Shown: piece by piece, positions 8,461-17,524 of the stretch | How the letters are laid out: each line of letters starts with the position of its first letter | Numbering within the stretch: position 1 is the stretch's first letter | From: Synechocystis sp. LKSZ1 | GTDB lineage: Bacteria > Cyanobacteriota > Cyanobacteriia > Cyanobacteriales > Microcystaceae | Length of the DNA stretch: 64,000 nucleotides | Assembly (NCBI RefSeq): GCF_040436315.1 | Contig: NZ_AP031572.1 | Location: forward strand, 62,001 to 126,000 | Direction: 5' to 3' | Made by a program: the position numbers and the translations under genes | Notes under the pieces: generated by a model | The model's input: only the letters and a program-made list of their open reading frames with translations | Told to the model about the DNA's origin: nothing | Databases searched by the model: none

Positions 8461-8471
8461 AGGCCCGTCTC
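8461..8471. repeat. Right copy of 11-bp target-site duplication
   Basis: AGGCCCGTCTC, identical to 7299-7309, directly abutting the right end of the IS4-family element. Confidence 0.85.
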
Positions 8472-8484
8472 AACCCAGACCAAG

Positions 8485-8509
8485 AAAAAACCCGGCTTAT
8501 ACCGGGCTT
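8485..8509 (-). terminator. Rho-independent terminator of the small membrane-protein gene
   Basis: On the minus strand the sequence reads AAGCCCGG-TATAAG-CCGGGTT followed by Ts. That is an 8-bp stem with one G-U pair and a T-run, 36 bp past the stop of the gene at 8545-8958. Before the IS inserted, this terminator and surE were adjacent. Confidence 0.75.
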
Positions 8510-8544
8510 GGTGGACTGACTGAGCTATCACCCCAAGGGCAGAT

Positions 8545-8958
8545 TTACTGAACCAAGCTACAGGTTAGAGGACAGGCAGCAAAGCGGGCCTGATGGGAAG
8601 GACTGGCTTGACCATGGAGCCAGCCGAGCCAGCGAACTTCCTGGGGATGAATACCCCGGAGGGTTAAGACTCCTGCACCGACTAACACTGCAATCAAATT
8701 CCCCCCAATCAAGCTACCGGCTACTAAGAGAACAGCACTCATAGGAAGCACCGATTGCAAAGTGACAGTGGCTAATACCCCTACCGTTGCCATTAAAACC
8801 ACAATGGGAAAACCAACCACTAGCCAACAGACGAGCAGGGTCAACGTCCAGACCGAAAAACTCTTGAGCAGGGTAAGGCTGTATCCTCCCCCCATACCTT
8901 CTTTTGCTGATAGTTCCATATAAATTTGCTCCGACAACAACAACATTTTTTTACTCAC
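8545..8958 (-). CDS. Small membrane protein of unknown function
   Basis: 137 residues. After a polar N-terminus (about 30 residues) come two or three hydrophobic helices at about 33-58, 65-83 and 84-98 (SFSVWTLTLLVCWLVVGFPI and following). A soluble tail with ARFAACPLTCSLVQ at the very end contains two of the three cysteines. No family was recognised. It has its own terminator at 8485-8509 and a long AT-rich upstream region (8959-9402), suggesting an independently regulated single-gene unit. Confidence 0.55.
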   Translation of the reverse strand: MSKKMLLLSEQIYMELSAKEGMGGGYSLTLLKSFSVWTLTLLVCWLVVGFPIVVLMATVGVLATVTLQSVLPMSAVLLVAGSLIGGNLIAVLVGAGVLTLRGIHPQEVRWLGWLHGQASPSHQARFAACPLTCSLVQ

Positions 8959-9402
8959 TGATCCCTAGGGTTAACGAAACCGTTAAGGATGCGTAAACAC
9001 CAGTATAAGGAACTTTCCTGGTAAAATGAGTAGAGCGAAATATATTTTTACATTTAAGGCTTGACAGAAAAACTTTCTTTTTAAATTACTATTGATAGAC
9101 TTGGCTCTCATCCCCAAGATAAAAGAGTTGCAACTAAGTTTTTGCCCAAAAAATCCCCTTTACCCTCTAAATCAATTGATCCCTAAAACTGAGGGAAATC
9201 ATTACGGGTTGATGTTTCGGTCTTAACGATGAGCTAGACGAGGAATTAATATCTTGAAGAAACATTTCTTTACATTAATGGGGAAGATTCTCAGTTTATA
9301 GGCGGAAGGTGGAACTGGAGTCATGGAGCAGGGTTCCTCTAGTCCAAGGACAACTTTTCGGTAAAATGGGTGAGCCAGCCCATCTGAGCCATCAAACCAA
9401 CC
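8959..9402. other. 444-bp AT-rich intergenic region between divergent genes
   Basis: Noticeably more AT-rich than the flanking genes. No credible frame was found. It must hold the promoters of the small membrane-protein gene (minus) and hisZ (plus). A plus-strand TTGACA occurs at 9061-9066, but no well-spaced TATAAT follows. GTA-N8-TAT at 8993-9006 resembles an NtcA half-consensus but lacks the TAC arm. Nothing else can be assigned. Confidence 0.5.
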
Positions 9403-10623
9403 ATGATTCATCAACCACCCGCAGGGGCGCGAGACCTGCTTCCGCTGGAAGTTGCTCAAAAAGCCTGGATTAATGACCGTCTGCAAGCTGTTTTCCAACG
9501 CTGGGGCTACCAACGGATTGTGACTTCGACCTTGGAGTGGTTGGATACATTAGTGGCGGGGGGAGCAATTGATCCAGCTACCGTTGTCCAACTTCAGGAC
9601 GGCTCGGGCAGTCGCCTTGGTCTGCGGCCAGAGCTAACGGCGTCCATTGCACGGGCAGCAGTCACTCGGATGACCGATGGCACCCATCCCCAACGTCTTT
9701 GCTATCGAGCCAATGTTTTTCGCCGGCCCCCGATGGGTCATCCTGACCGGCAGGTGGAATTTTTTCAGGCTGGTGTAGAACTTTTATTTGTGGGAGGCGT
9801 TCGGGCCGACGCGGAAATTCTATTGCTGTTGGCCGATAGTCTCAAAAATCTAGGACTGGATCGTTGGACACTTATCTTAGGAGAAGCGGGCCTGACCCAG
9901 GGCCTATTAGCACGCTTTCCTTTGCCCCTCCGTCAACAAGTCCGCCATTGCATGGCTCACCTAGACTATGTGCAGCTACAGGGATTGGAGTATCCAGACT
10001 CAACGTTAAAACAATGGGCTCTACAGTTATTTGACCTGCGGGGAAGCGCTGATGAAGTGTTTCAGCGCCTAGAGCATTTTGACCTCGATGGCGTTTGTCA
10101 ACAGCGACTCCAAAACCTCAAGGCCCTGGTGCAGTTAATTCAGGCAAGCCAGGAGTCTCTTCCGCCGTTAATTTTAGACTTAAGTTGGCTCCAACCCTTT
10201 GATTACTACACGGGCATTGTCTTCCAGGCCTTTGGCCAAATAGTGGATCAATGGTACGTTCTTGGCCAGGGAGGGCGCTACGACCAGTTACTCAGTCAGT
10301 ATCATCCCCAGCAGACTTCCCTTCCAGGTATTGGTTTTTCCTTTAATGTTGAGGAACTGCATACATGCCTATTGGTAGGAGATGATTTACCCAAAAGTAC
10401 TCCTGTGACAGATTGGTTGGTAATTCCCCAGGGGCTAGAGGCCGAACAGGCCGCGTTTCAGTATGCTCAGCATTTGCGGGAGCAGCATCCCCAGCAGCGC
10501 ATTGAAGTGGACTTAGGGGGCCGGAGTCCAGAGGCCTTGCTAGACTATGCACGCTATGCTCAAATTCGTCAGTTGGTATGGGTGACGGCCCAGGGCCAGG
10601 CGGAGGTCAAGCTCATTGATTGA
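9403..10623 (+). CDS. hisZ: ATP phosphoribosyltransferase regulatory subunit HisZ
   Basis: 406 residues with a class II aminoacyl-tRNA-synthetase (HisRS-like) fold. Motif-2-like text FRPELTASIAR-type (here LGLRPELTASIARAA), CYRANVFRRPPMG, then FDYYTGIVFQAFG and GGRYDQLLSQY. HisZ has no synthetase activity; it forms a hetero-octamer with the short HisG and is needed for the first step of histidine synthesis. True HisRS is longer, has a C-terminal anticodon domain and keeps the full histidine-binding loop; the length and gapped motif 3 favour HisZ. hisG is not in the window. Confidence 0.92.
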   Translation: MIHQPPAGARDLLPLEVAQKAWINDRLQAVFQRWGYQRIVTSTLEWLDTLVAGGAIDPATVVQLQDGSGSRLGLRPELTASIARAAVTRMTDGTHPQRLCYRANVFRRPPMGHPDRQVEFFQAGVELLFVGGVRADAEILLLLADSLKNLGLDRWTLILGEAGLTQGLLARFPLPLRQQVRHCMAHLDYVQLQGLEYPDSTLKQWALQLFDLRGSADEVFQRLEHFDLDGVCQQRLQNLKALVQLIQASQESLPPLILDLSWLQPFDYYTGIVFQAFGQIVDQWYVLGQGGRYDQLLSQYHPQQTSLPGIGFSFNVEELHTCLLVGDDLPKSTPVTDWLVIPQGLEAEQAAFQYAQHLREQHPQQRIEVDLGGRSPEALLDYARYAQIRQLVWVTAQGQAEVKLID

Positions 10624-10680
10624 GTGGCTTAAGGGCAACCTCAGACCCCTATTCCCTAGGGGCCAAGCATCGTTCAAGAT

Positions 10681-10899
10681 TTAATCTTCGTCCCAGGCTT
10701 CAACCAATAGGACCTCTTGAATGGGGTCTTGCATAGTAAAACCAAAGTCTTCTAGTTCTCGTTTCCAAAAGGCCCACTCATCTCCGTAGAGTAGGGCGAG
10801 CTTCCAAAGACTGTCGTTAGGTTTAATGGCGTTGGACTCCACAAGGGAAGCCATTTTACGCTGAAACTTTTCCATCGGGTGGGCAAGCTGATTTGTCAT
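10681..10899 (-). CDS. DUF4327-like small protein
   Basis: 72 residues, soluble and acidic at the C-terminus. The pattern VESNAIKPNDSLWKLALLYG followed by DEWAFWKRELEDFGF and MQDPIQEVLL matches the layout of the cyanobacterial DUF4327 family (short helical proteins of about 70 residues, role unknown). It is convergent with hisZ across 57 bp that include a small CCCCTA/TAGGGG hairpin without a T-run. The family call is by pattern resemblance only. Confidence 0.6.
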   Translation of the reverse strand: MTNQLAHPMEKFQRKMASLVESNAIKPNDSLWKLALLYGDEWAFWKRELEDFGFTMQDPIQEVLLVEAWDED

Positions 10900-11141
10900 A
10901 GATAGACAAGCTAAATGGGTTAAATAGGTTGAGTTTTCAAAAAATTAAAATTAGGTCGCAGGTCGCGACGCTGGTGGTGTCTTGGTTGCATTAATAGGGT
11001 AGACACGCTATCCCAGCATATCCCATTTTTAGCGGATTCCCCAGAAAACGGCAAGTCCCCCCGCTGAATCCCCTGAAGAATCGCTGGTTTCAGGGCCATG
11101 TCGTTGGGGATGAGGAACTATTTAACGCGCCCTTGAGCCCT
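10900..11141. other. Intergenic spacer, nothing assigned
   Basis: About 240 bp between the DUF4327-like gene start and the argB stop. No open frame, tRNA or convincing terminator was seen. Confidence 0.5.
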
Positions 11142-12035
11142 CTAGAGATGATAGCTAGAAGCCACAATCATCGAGCCGATACCCAGATCGCTGAAGACTT
11201 CCAGGAGCAAAGCATGGGGCAAACGACCATCGATAATGTGGGCGGCCCGCACCCCTTGGGCCAAGGAACGGACACAGCAATTTACTTTAGGAATCATGCC
11301 CCCGGCCACAATCCCCGCTTGAATCAATTCCCGGGCCTGTTGGATATCCATCTTGGTGATCAACGTTGATGGATCTTTGTAATCCCGTAGGATGCCCCGC
11401 GTATCCGTCAAAAGGATCAGTTTTTCGGCCCCCAGGGCGGCGGCAATCTCTCCGGCAACGGTATCGGCATTGATGTTATGGGCCTGACCAAATTCATCGG
11501 CGGCCACACTGGAAATCACCGGAATATAGCCACTTTTCACCAGGGATTCCACGAGTTGGGCATTGACGTTGCTGACCTCTCCCACAAAACCAATATCCTG
11601 CTGGGTAATTGCCCGAGCCGTGATCAGGTTACCGTCCTTACCACAGAGGCCCACGGCCAGGCCACCGGCCTGGTTAATCAGAGAGACAATTTCCTTATTG
11701 ACCCGCCCCACTAACACCATTTCGACGATATCCATGGTCGGGGCATCGGTGACCCGCAGGCCATCTTTAAATTTGGGTTCAATACCTAACCGATCTAGCC
11801 AACTATTAATTTCTGGCCCCCCACCGTGGACGACCACCGGATGGATGCCAATGGAGGCCATAAAAACAATATCCCGAATCACTTTATCTTTGAGGGAACT
11901 GTCCTTCATGGCCGCGCCCCCATACTTCACCACGACCGTCCGCCCCGAAAAATGTTGAATGTAGGGAAGGGCCTCACTCAAAATTTTGACCCGAGTGGCG
12001 GCCTCTTCACCAATATATTCGTGGGTATTGCTCAT
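11142..12035 (-). CDS. argB: Acetylglutamate kinase
   Basis: 297 residues. ArgB phosphorylates N-acetyl-L-glutamate, the controlled step of arginine synthesis, and in cyanobacteria it is the classic target of PII (GlnB), which relieves arginine inhibition. Signatures: [11 protein letters not shown] (nucleotide binding), [15 protein letters not shown], the [13 protein letters not shown] segment, and [21 protein letters not shown]. The N-terminal extension ([20 protein letters not shown]) is the helix typical of arginine-sensitive hexameric enzymes. Complete and unremarkable; the spacing to the permease gene upstream (about 115 bp) suggests a separate transcript. Confidence 0.97.
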   Translation of the reverse strand: MSNTHEYIGEEAATRVKILSEALPYIQHFSGRTVVVKYGGAAMKDSSLKDKVIRDIVFMASIGIHPVVVHGGGPEINSWLDRLGIEPKFKDGLRVTDAPTMDIVEMVLVGRVNKEIVSLINQAGGLAVGLCGKDGNLITARAITQQDIGFVGEVSNVNAQLVESLVKSGYIPVISSVAADEFGQAHNINADTVAGEIAAALGAEKLILLTDTRGILRDYKDPSTLITKMDIQQARELIQAGIVAGGMIPKVNCCVRSLAQGVRAAHIIDGRLPHALLLEVFSDLGIGSMIVASSYHL

Positions 12036-12151
12036 AGTATCGTTGGCCTTGAATAGGGCTATCGCTAAAAGGGTTGCTTCTCAGTTTAAACGGCGCATCC
12101 CCCTGCCAATCTGTCCATCATTGACAGTTCACGGGATTTCCCTCCTCTGGG

Positions 12152-13006
12152 TTACTGCTTAAATAGGCCCTGGGGCCGTACCAGTAGAACCAGGATCATT
12201 AAAGCGAGTGCGACCCCAATTTTGTAGTTGGTGCCAAACCAAGGCACACTGGCTTCCTGGGCCAGACCAATCAAAAAACCGCCGGCAATAGCCCCGTAGG
12301 GATTGCCAATACCTCCTAGAATAACGGCGGAAAACATCGACAAAATTAAAAACCAGCCCATATTGGGTTTGAGGGTCGTAACGAGGCCATACATCGAACC
12401 CGACAAGGCAACCAGAATCGCCGTGATCACCCAAGTCCAGATCACAACCTGCTCGACATTAATCCCCGAAACCCGAGCTAAGTCAACGTTGTCAGCCACC
12501 GCCCGCATGGCCTTACCAATTTTGGTTTTCTGTAGGAGGAGGTGAAGCAACACCATCGCCCCCAGGGCCATGGCAATAATAATCAGACGATTGTACTCCA
12601 GCTTTAGACCCCACAGGTCTTGGGCCGGTAGGATGGGAACTTGATAACTTTGGTTACTGCCCCCCCAGATCAGGAGAATGCCATTCCGCAAAAAGAGGGC
12701 CAGGCCAATGGAAATAATAATCAAAGTGGTCGCAGGCGCCCGCCGGTCGCGCATCGGTTTCCAGAGTAACCACTCCGATAGCAACATGGCTCCAATGGTG
12801 CCCAGACAGCCGAAAATCATCGAGATCCACAGACTGATGCCGTTGAGATTGGCGACCCAGGTGAGGTAGGCCCCCAGGGTCATAAAATCCCCATGGGCAA
12901 AATTGGAAAGTTTTAAAATTCCGTAGGTCAGGGTCAGGCCAACGGCGGCCAAGGCGATCACACTCCCGAGGGCAAGGCCATTAAAAACGAGTTGAGGAAA
13001 TTCCAT
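12152..13006 (-). CDS. livH: LivH/NatD-type ABC transporter permease (amino acid uptake)
   Basis: 284 residues from the ATG at 13006. An upstream start would overlap the preceding SPOR-like gene and lacks the family N-terminus. About eight hydrophobic helices, with the diagnostic LKLSNFAHGDFMTLGAYL near the N-terminus, and KAMRAVADNVDLARVSGIN (the cytoplasmic coupling loop) and ILGGIGNPYGAIAGGFLIG near the C-terminus. It belongs to the branched-chain amino-acid (HAAT) transporter family; the cyanobacterial NatD subunit of the N-I neutral amino-acid permease is the closest described type. The partner permease, ATPases and binding protein are not in the window. Confidence 0.85.
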   Translation of the reverse strand: MEFPQLVFNGLALGSVIALAAVGLTLTYGILKLSNFAHGDFMTLGAYLTWVANLNGISLWISMIFGCLGTIGAMLLSEWLLWKPMRDRRAPATTLIIISIGLALFLRNGILLIWGGSNQSYQVPILPAQDLWGLKLEYNRLIIIAMALGAMVLLHLLLQKTKIGKAMRAVADNVDLARVSGINVEQVVIWTWVITAILVALSGSMYGLVTTLKPNMGWFLILSMFSAVILGGIGNPYGAIAGGFLIGLAQEASVPWFGTNYKIGVALALMILVLLVRPQGLFKQ

Positions 13007-13130
13007 GACGGCTGAACGGACTCTATGGGCTGATTGCTTCCCCAAATTACACCAAATCGGCTTTTTTTGAATACTGCACCCTGTTTTTCCCTGTCTGAGA
13101 CCCATCGCCATCGGCCCCGTCCCAGCGTCC

Positions 13131-13604
13131 TTAGGGTTCAATCACGGCGGCAACACCGAGGTTTTGCAACTGGAGAGAAACCTGCTGGGCATTGGTAGGG
13201 TCTTGGAAACGACCAACCTGTAGCATCGCCTGGCCTTGGTAATGGGTTCTAAAGGCCGTGGGGAAAAGACTGAATACCTGCTGTTCCTGGTTGATGCTTT
13301 GGACAACGGCCAATACCCGGTAGGAACGAGCAACGCTAGGAGTATTGGGCTGGGATTGGGAATAACTTGCAGGGCTACTAGCGGGGTTAACAACAGGATT
13401 CAGGGCCGCAGAGGGACTCGGAACCGGATTAGGGCCGGGCGGTGGTGGTGGTAATAAATGTCCTGAGCTTGTTTGGGCTAAAGCTGTTGTCGTCAGTAAA
13501 ATTCCGAGCAAGCCTACCAAATTTAGGCCGGAGCAGACCTTCCCAAGGAAAGACCATCGGGATTTTTGATAAATTAACAGTGGCTGGGGCAAAGGCAGTG
13601 CCAT
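13131..13604 (-). CDS. Secreted proline-rich protein with SPOR-like C-terminus
   Basis: 157 residues: an N-terminal hydrophobic signal or anchor (about 20-43, ending TALAQ), a proline-rich linker (PPPPPGPNPVPSPSAALNP), then a compact domain with SYRVLAVVQSI, LQVGRFQDPTNAQQVSLQL and LGVAAVIEP. The last part fits an SPOR-type repeat (LQVGxFxxxxxAxxLxxxL), which in other bacteria binds denuded peptidoglycan. It is a probable periplasmic envelope protein of unknown role. It sits 39 bp downstream of obg on the same strand. Confidence 0.6.
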   Translation of the reverse strand: MALPLPQPLLIYQKSRWSFLGKVCSGLNLVGLLGILLTTTALAQTSSGHLLPPPPPGPNPVPSPSAALNPVVNPASSPASYSQSQPNTPSVARSYRVLAVVQSINQEQQVFSLFPTAFRTHYQGQAMLQVGRFQDPTNAQQVSLQLQNLGVAAVIEP

Positions 13605-13643
13605 AGTTTGTAGTTCTCCAATGTCTCTCGATTAAGGGCAGGA

Positions 13644-14657
13644 CTAGACACTCAATGATTCTAAGAGCAGGGCCTCTAATTGTTGCCACACTGCTTGCAT
13701 TAGCGAGTCTAGACCCAAGCGTGTCACCGCAGAAATACAAAAGATTGGGCCAGCGTTTAGGGCCGCAAAATCTTGCTGAAGACTATTTAACTGATCCGTC
13801 GTCACGGCGTCAATTTTATTCAGCACCAGGATTTGGGGCCGTTCCGGTAGACCCCGGCCATAGGATTGCAGTTCCTGGGTAATAATGCGATAGGCTGCCA
13901 GCGGTTCCTCGGCAGTGCTATCAATTAGGTGGAGCAAGAGACGGGTTCGTTCAATGTGACGCAGAAATTCGTGCCCGAGACCAATGCCCTCAGAGGCCCC
14001 TTCGATTAGACCAGGAATATCCGCAAAAACGGTGCCATCGCCCGTGGGTTTGCGAACGACCCCCAAATTGGGAATCAGCGTGGTAAAAGGATAGTCAGCA
14101 ATTTTGGGCCGGGCCGAGGAGAGGGCCGAAATCAGCGTTGACTTACCCGCATTGGGCAGGCCAATAATTCCCACTTCCGCCAAGAGTTTTAATTCCAGGC
14201 GCAATTGGCGTTTTTCTCCCTCCAGCCCTGGCAGGGCGTATTCCGGGGCACGGTTGCGATTACTCAAAAAATGCTGATTTCCCAGGCCACCCTTTCCCCC
14301 TTGGGCCACGCAGAGGGTTTGGCCCGGAACCACTAAATCCCCCAACAAGTCACCCGATTCCGCATCGTAGACCATGGTGCCACAAGGAACTTGAATCAGC
14401 GTATCCTGGCCCGCCGCCCCGGTGCAGTTATTGGGGCCGCCTCGCTTACCATTTTCGGCCTTAAAACAGCGGGCATAGCGAAAGTCCAGGAGGGTTTGAA
14501 GATCATCCACTGCCTGGAGCAAGACCGAACCGCCCCGGCCCCCATTGCCTCCGGAAGGCCCGCCGGCGGGGACATATTTTTCTCGACGAAAGGCTACAAT
14601 GCCATCTCCGCCCTTACCGGCTTCAACTTCGATCTCTGCGTGGTCAATAAATTGCAT
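13644..14657 (-). CDS. obgE: Obg-family GTPase
   Basis: 337 residues. The glycine-rich Obg fold (1-158) contains [20 protein letters not shown], followed by the G domain with G1 [10 protein letters not shown]3 [10 protein letters not shown] and G4 LNKID. The long OCT C-terminal domain seen in some homologues is absent. Obg proteins assist 50S ribosome maturation and respond to ppGpp. It starts 3 bp after the stop of the TerB/Mo-nitro_C gene on the same strand and is probably translationally linked to it. Confidence 0.97.
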   Translation of the reverse strand: MQFIDHAEIEVEAGKGGDGIVAFRREKYVPAGGPSGGNGGRGGSVLLQAVDDLQTLLDFRYARCFKAENGKRGGPNNCTGAAGQDTLIQVPCGTMVYDAESGDLLGDLVVPGQTLCVAQGGKGGLGNQHFLSNRNRAPEYALPGLEGEKRQLRLELKLLAEVGIIGLPNAGKSTLISALSSARPKIADYPFTTLIPNLGVVRKPTGDGTVFADIPGLIEGASEGIGLGHEFLRHIERTRLLLHLIDSTAEEPLAAYRIITQELQSYGRGLPERPQILVLNKIDAVTTDQLNSLQQDFAALNAGPIFCISAVTRLGLDSLMQAVWQQLEALLLESLSV

Positions 14658-14660
14658 GGG

Positions 14661-15323
14661 CTAGATATAGTCAGAAATATCCTCTTTGCAGTCATCCGCT
14701 AGGTAGGACAGGGCCCGAAAACGTAGACCGACCAGTTGTTCGTAGAGCGGATTGAGTTTGCAGAGGGGAGGAATATGAACCAGTTTATGCCCAAAGAGGG
14801 TGACATCCCGTTCAAAGGGACATTGAGGGGGCACCAGTTTGCAAATAAAGCGGGCCAAACGTGGGTCATGGATGGCCATGCCATCCAGCCAGTCCTTCAT
14901 GGGATGGAGCAGGTCAGGATGGGGATGAGCTTGTTCTAGTATCTGACTTTCGGGATCGCAGAGGGTATGCTCTAAGGCTTCCAGGGCCTGGATTTTAATG
15001 CCCAGGGCCTCACAAAAATCGTGGAGAATAGTCGATTCGCTGGGGGAGTAGAGACCATCGGCAATAGCCACTAAAACTGCAGTTCGCAGAAAGTTTTCTG
15101 CCGTGGCCTTATCTTTACCCAGGCCTTCGACCAATTCCTCGGGATGGATGGCTTTGAACAGCACCGTATCCGTTTCCTGAAAGCCCATTTCTTTAACCAG
15201 TTCGGTGATCAGGGTCTGCTCCTCGGTAGTAAAGTCGCCGTCGGCCCAGGCAATAGTAAGCAGGCCCCGCAACCAAGTGGCCATCTGCACGTTGCTGTAG
15301 GGAGTGGTTGAGGTAGAAACCAT
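14661..15323 (-). CDS. TerB-like protein with Mo-dependent nitrogenase C-terminal-type domain
   Basis: 220 residues from the ATG at 15323. The N-terminal about 110 residues form a TerB-like helical unit (LLTIAWADGDFTTEEQTLI ... AVLVAIADGLYSPSESTIL). The C-terminal about 90 residues (FICKLVPPQCPFERDVTLFG, LCKLNPLYEQLVGLRFRALS) match the Mo-nitro_C domain. That name is historical; the family occurs in non-diazotrophs, and no nitrogenase gene is nearby. The conserved Cys-Pro-Phe-Glu-Arg motif could bind metal, but this is inference. Role unknown. It lies between the L,D-transpeptidase and obg. Confidence 0.75.
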   Translation of the reverse strand: MVSTSTTPYSNVQMATWLRGLLTIAWADGDFTTEEQTLITELVKEMGFQETDTVLFKAIHPEELVEGLGKDKATAENFLRTAVLVAIADGLYSPSESTILHDFCEALGIKIQALEALEHTLCDPESQILEQAHPHPDLLHPMKDWLDGMAIHDPRLARFICKLVPPQCPFERDVTLFGHKLVHIPPLCKLNPLYEQLVGLRFRALSYLADDCKEDISDYI

Positions 15324-15363
15324 AGAGAATACGCCTCGTGAAGGGGAACCAGGGAAACACAGA

Positions 15364-15942
15364 CTACTTCTTCTGAGTGACAATGACCGGAGTGCCGGGC
15401 TGTACCAATTCAAATAGGGCTACCACATCGGGGTTGCGCATCCGGACACAGCCATGGGAAACGGCTTGACCCAACAGGTATTCGTGTTTTTTAGGGGTAC
15501 CGTGGAAGCCAATAGTATTTTTGCCGTCGCTCCAGAAACCGATCCAGCGAACGCCAATGGGGCCATTGAGGCTAGCCGGAATTTTTTTGCCGTTCCAGGG
15601 ATTTTCCCAAACCGGGTCTTTGGTCATTTGAATGACTTGAAAATTACCTGTCGGGGTTTCCCAACCCTTTTTACCAACAGCAACAGGAAAACTAGCCAAT
15701 ACCTTGTTCTCTTGGTAGGCATAAACCCGACGCTCACTTAGTACCAGAACCAGTTTAGTGGCCAGGGCCTTAGTTTGAGGTGCGACGGTGGCCGTCGTAG
15801 CGGGGAGGGGAGCCTGGGGCGTTGACGCGGGCTGGGATTGAGCCAAGGCCGTGGTTGTCACCGTTAGAGCCAGGGCCAGGCCAGACAGTTGGGTTAGGGA
15901 AAAAAACATCGACATCCTCACCATCAGCATTGCAAAGATCAA
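15364..15942 (-). CDS. L,D-transpeptidase (YkuD domain)
   Basis: 192 residues with an N-terminal signal peptide (hydrophobic core, ALAQ at about residue 34), a short proline/alanine linker and a YkuD domain. Active-site text GFHGTPKKHEYLLGQAVSHG followed by CVRMRN contains the catalytic Cys and the two His. Such enzymes form 3-3 cross-links in peptidoglycan or anchor envelope proteins. Several in-frame ATGs lie near the start (15942, 15915, 15909); the later ones give a more typical signal peptide. The gene is complete and follows the histidine-phosphatase gene on the same strand. Confidence 0.9.
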   Translation of the reverse strand: MIFAMLMVRMSMFFSLTQLSGLALALTVTTTALAQSQPASTPQAPLPATTATVAPQTKALATKLVLVLSERRVYAYQENKVLASFPVAVGKKGWETPTGNFQVIQMTKDPVWENPWNGKKIPASLNGPIGVRWIGFWSDGKNTIGFHGTPKKHEYLLGQAVSHGCVRMRNPDVVALFELVQPGTPVIVTQKK

Positions 15943-15991
15943 AAGTCAAGCTTATCTTAACCTGAGTCCAGGGGTCATGGCTGAATCTGTC

Positions 15992-16630
15992 CTAGGTGCC
16001 GTAACGGTCGCGGAGGTCTGGGCTCAGGTGGCCCCGGTCGCCCATCACTTCGATTAAAGGGCCATGTTCTGACATGTGAACAATACTAACGGCGGCCACC
16101 GGCATCCCGATCCGGTCTCGATAGCGGCCAATGTCAATGCCCAGTAGGGAACAGAGCATGATGCGAATGGTGGATTTGTGGGAAACGACCAAAATATTCC
16201 CCTGCTCAAAGGTATGTTCAATTTCCTCTAGCACCTCCGAACTCCGTCGAGCAATATCAATGCCCTTTTCGCCACCGGTGGGAGAATTCCAACCCGGGTC
16301 GGCCAGCCAGCGCACGTAGTCATCGTGAAATTCCAAGTTAACCTCTGCCGGGGTTTGGCCTTCCCATTGGCCGTAGGCAATTTCCTTTAGGCCCTCCCGT
16401 TGTTGAATGGCCATCTCCAGTCGCTCGCTTAGGGGCCGGGCTGTGGCCATGGTGCGGTGGAGCGGACTGGCAAAGATCGCTGTCCAGTCGAGGCTTTGGT
16501 AAGCCTCGGCAAATTGGTCGGCCATTTGGTAGCCGGCCGGCGTGAGGTCAATATCCAGACGACCACAGAAGGTGCCAGTTTGACTGGAGGTGGTTTCGCC
16601 GTGGCGTAGGAAGTACAGTTTAAGGGGCAT
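15992..16630 (-). CDS. Histidine phosphatase / phosphoglycerate-mutase-like
   Basis: 212 residues of the 2H-phosphatase branch. The phosphohistidine motif FLRHGETTSSQTGTFCG is at residues 8-24 (His10), a second Arg is in SPLHRTMATARPL, a Glu in LKEIAYGQWEGQTPAEV, and the second His in ILVVSHKSTIRIML. Members include dPGM-like mutases, alpha-ribazole phosphatase (CobC) and phosphoserine phosphatases of photosynthetic bacteria; the substrate cannot be read from sequence. The context (between a metal permease and an L,D-transpeptidase) gives no pathway clue. Confidence 0.87.
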   Translation of the reverse strand: MPLKLYFLRHGETTSSQTGTFCGRLDIDLTPAGYQMADQFAEAYQSLDWTAIFASPLHRTMATARPLSERLEMAIQQREGLKEIAYGQWEGQTPAEVNLEFHDDYVRWLADPGWNSPTGGEKGIDIARRSSEVLEEIEHTFEQGNILVVSHKSTIRIMLCSLLGIDIGRYRDRIGMPVAAVSIVHMSEHGPLIEVMGDRGHLSPDLRDRYGT

Positions 16631-16687
16631 AGGTCAAGGAAAGACGGACAAGAGAAAACCCCAAAATAGGGTCTAGGGTGATGGCCG

Positions 16688-17524
16688 TTAGGATAACTTA
16701 CTCCGCCGACTCCAGAACCATTTTTGCAGGGCCAAACTCAGCAGGTAGGTCAACCCCGCCACCAGAATAATCGTGGCTCCGGAGGACAGGTTAAACGTAT
16801 AGGACAGGGCCAACCCCAATCCATTGAAGATCACGCCCAAGACAGTGGCCAATCCCATCATTTGCTGAATATCCTGTACCCACTGGGCGGCAATGGCGGC
16901 CGGCAGGGTTAACAGGGCAATCACCAGAATCAGGCCCACCACCTGCATGACCATCACCACCGTCAGGGCAATGGCGGCAACCAGCAGAAGATAGAGGGCA
17001 TCTACCGGCAGATTGCGGGTAGTGGCATAGACGGGATCAAAGGAAATGGCGAGAAATTCCTTGTAGAACAGGGCCAATAGAACCAAGATGAAAATATCCA
17101 GGCCCAACATCAACCAGAGGTCTTGGCGCGGCACCGTTAGAATACTGCCAAATAAATAGCTGCTCACATCCGCCTTGTAACCGGGAGTGAGGTCAATCAG
17201 CATCACCCCCAGGGCCATGCCCAAGGCCCACATCACGCCGATCAGGGTATCACTCCGTTGTTGGTAGCGACGCTCGACCCAGCCCATGGCCAGGGCCGAC
17301 CCCAAACAAAAAATAATCGCCCCTAGTACTGGACTAAAGCGGAAAAAGTAGCCAAGGCCAATGCCACCGTAGGCCGCATGGGCAACGCCACCACTGATAA
17401 AGACCATACGATTCACCACCACCAGGGAACCGATTAATCCGCAAGCAATACTGACTAAAATCGCGGCCCCCAACGCATTACGAATAAATTCAAACTGGAG
17501 CGCTTCAACCAAGGCATTAATCAT
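16688..17524 (-). CDS. Zn/Mn-type metal ABC transporter permease
   Basis: 278 residues from the ATG at 17524, which overlaps the stop of the ATPase gene by 8 bp; upstream ATGs exist but would extend further into that gene. About eight transmembrane helices of the ABC-3 family (ZnuB/MntB/SitD), with SGGVAHAAYGGIGLGYFF, the family-typical segment between helices 2 and 3, and MQVVGLILVIALLTLPAAIA towards the end. Together with the upstream ATPase it forms the membrane core of a divalent-metal importer; the metal could be zinc or manganese. No substrate-binding protein or Fur-family regulator is adjacent. Confidence 0.88.
   Translation of the reverse strand: MINALVEALQFEFIRNALGAAILVSIACGLIGSLVVVNRMVFISGGVAHAAYGGIGLGYFFRFSPVLGAIIFCLGSALAMGWVERRYQQRSDTLIGVMWALGMALGVMLIDLTPGYKADVSSYLFGSILTVPRQDLWLMLGLDIFILVLLALFYKEFLAISFDPVYATTRNLPVDALYLLLVAAIALTVVMVMQVVGLILVIALLTLPAAIAAQWVQDIQQMMGLATVLGVIFNGLGLALSYTFNLSSGATIILVAGLTYLLSLALQKWFWSRRSKLS

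Noticed and set aside
8993-9006. NtcA-binding site GTA-N8-TAT
   Set aside because: The second arm is TAT rather than TAC and no -10 box lies at the expected distance.
13007-13141. Longer N-terminus of the LivH-type permease
   Set aside because: It overlaps the 3' end of the SPOR-like gene and precedes the normal family start MEFPQLVFNG.
14661-15323. Nitrogenase-related function for the Mo-nitro_C protein
   Set aside because: The domain name is historical; no nif genes are present and the family occurs in non-fixing cyanobacteria.
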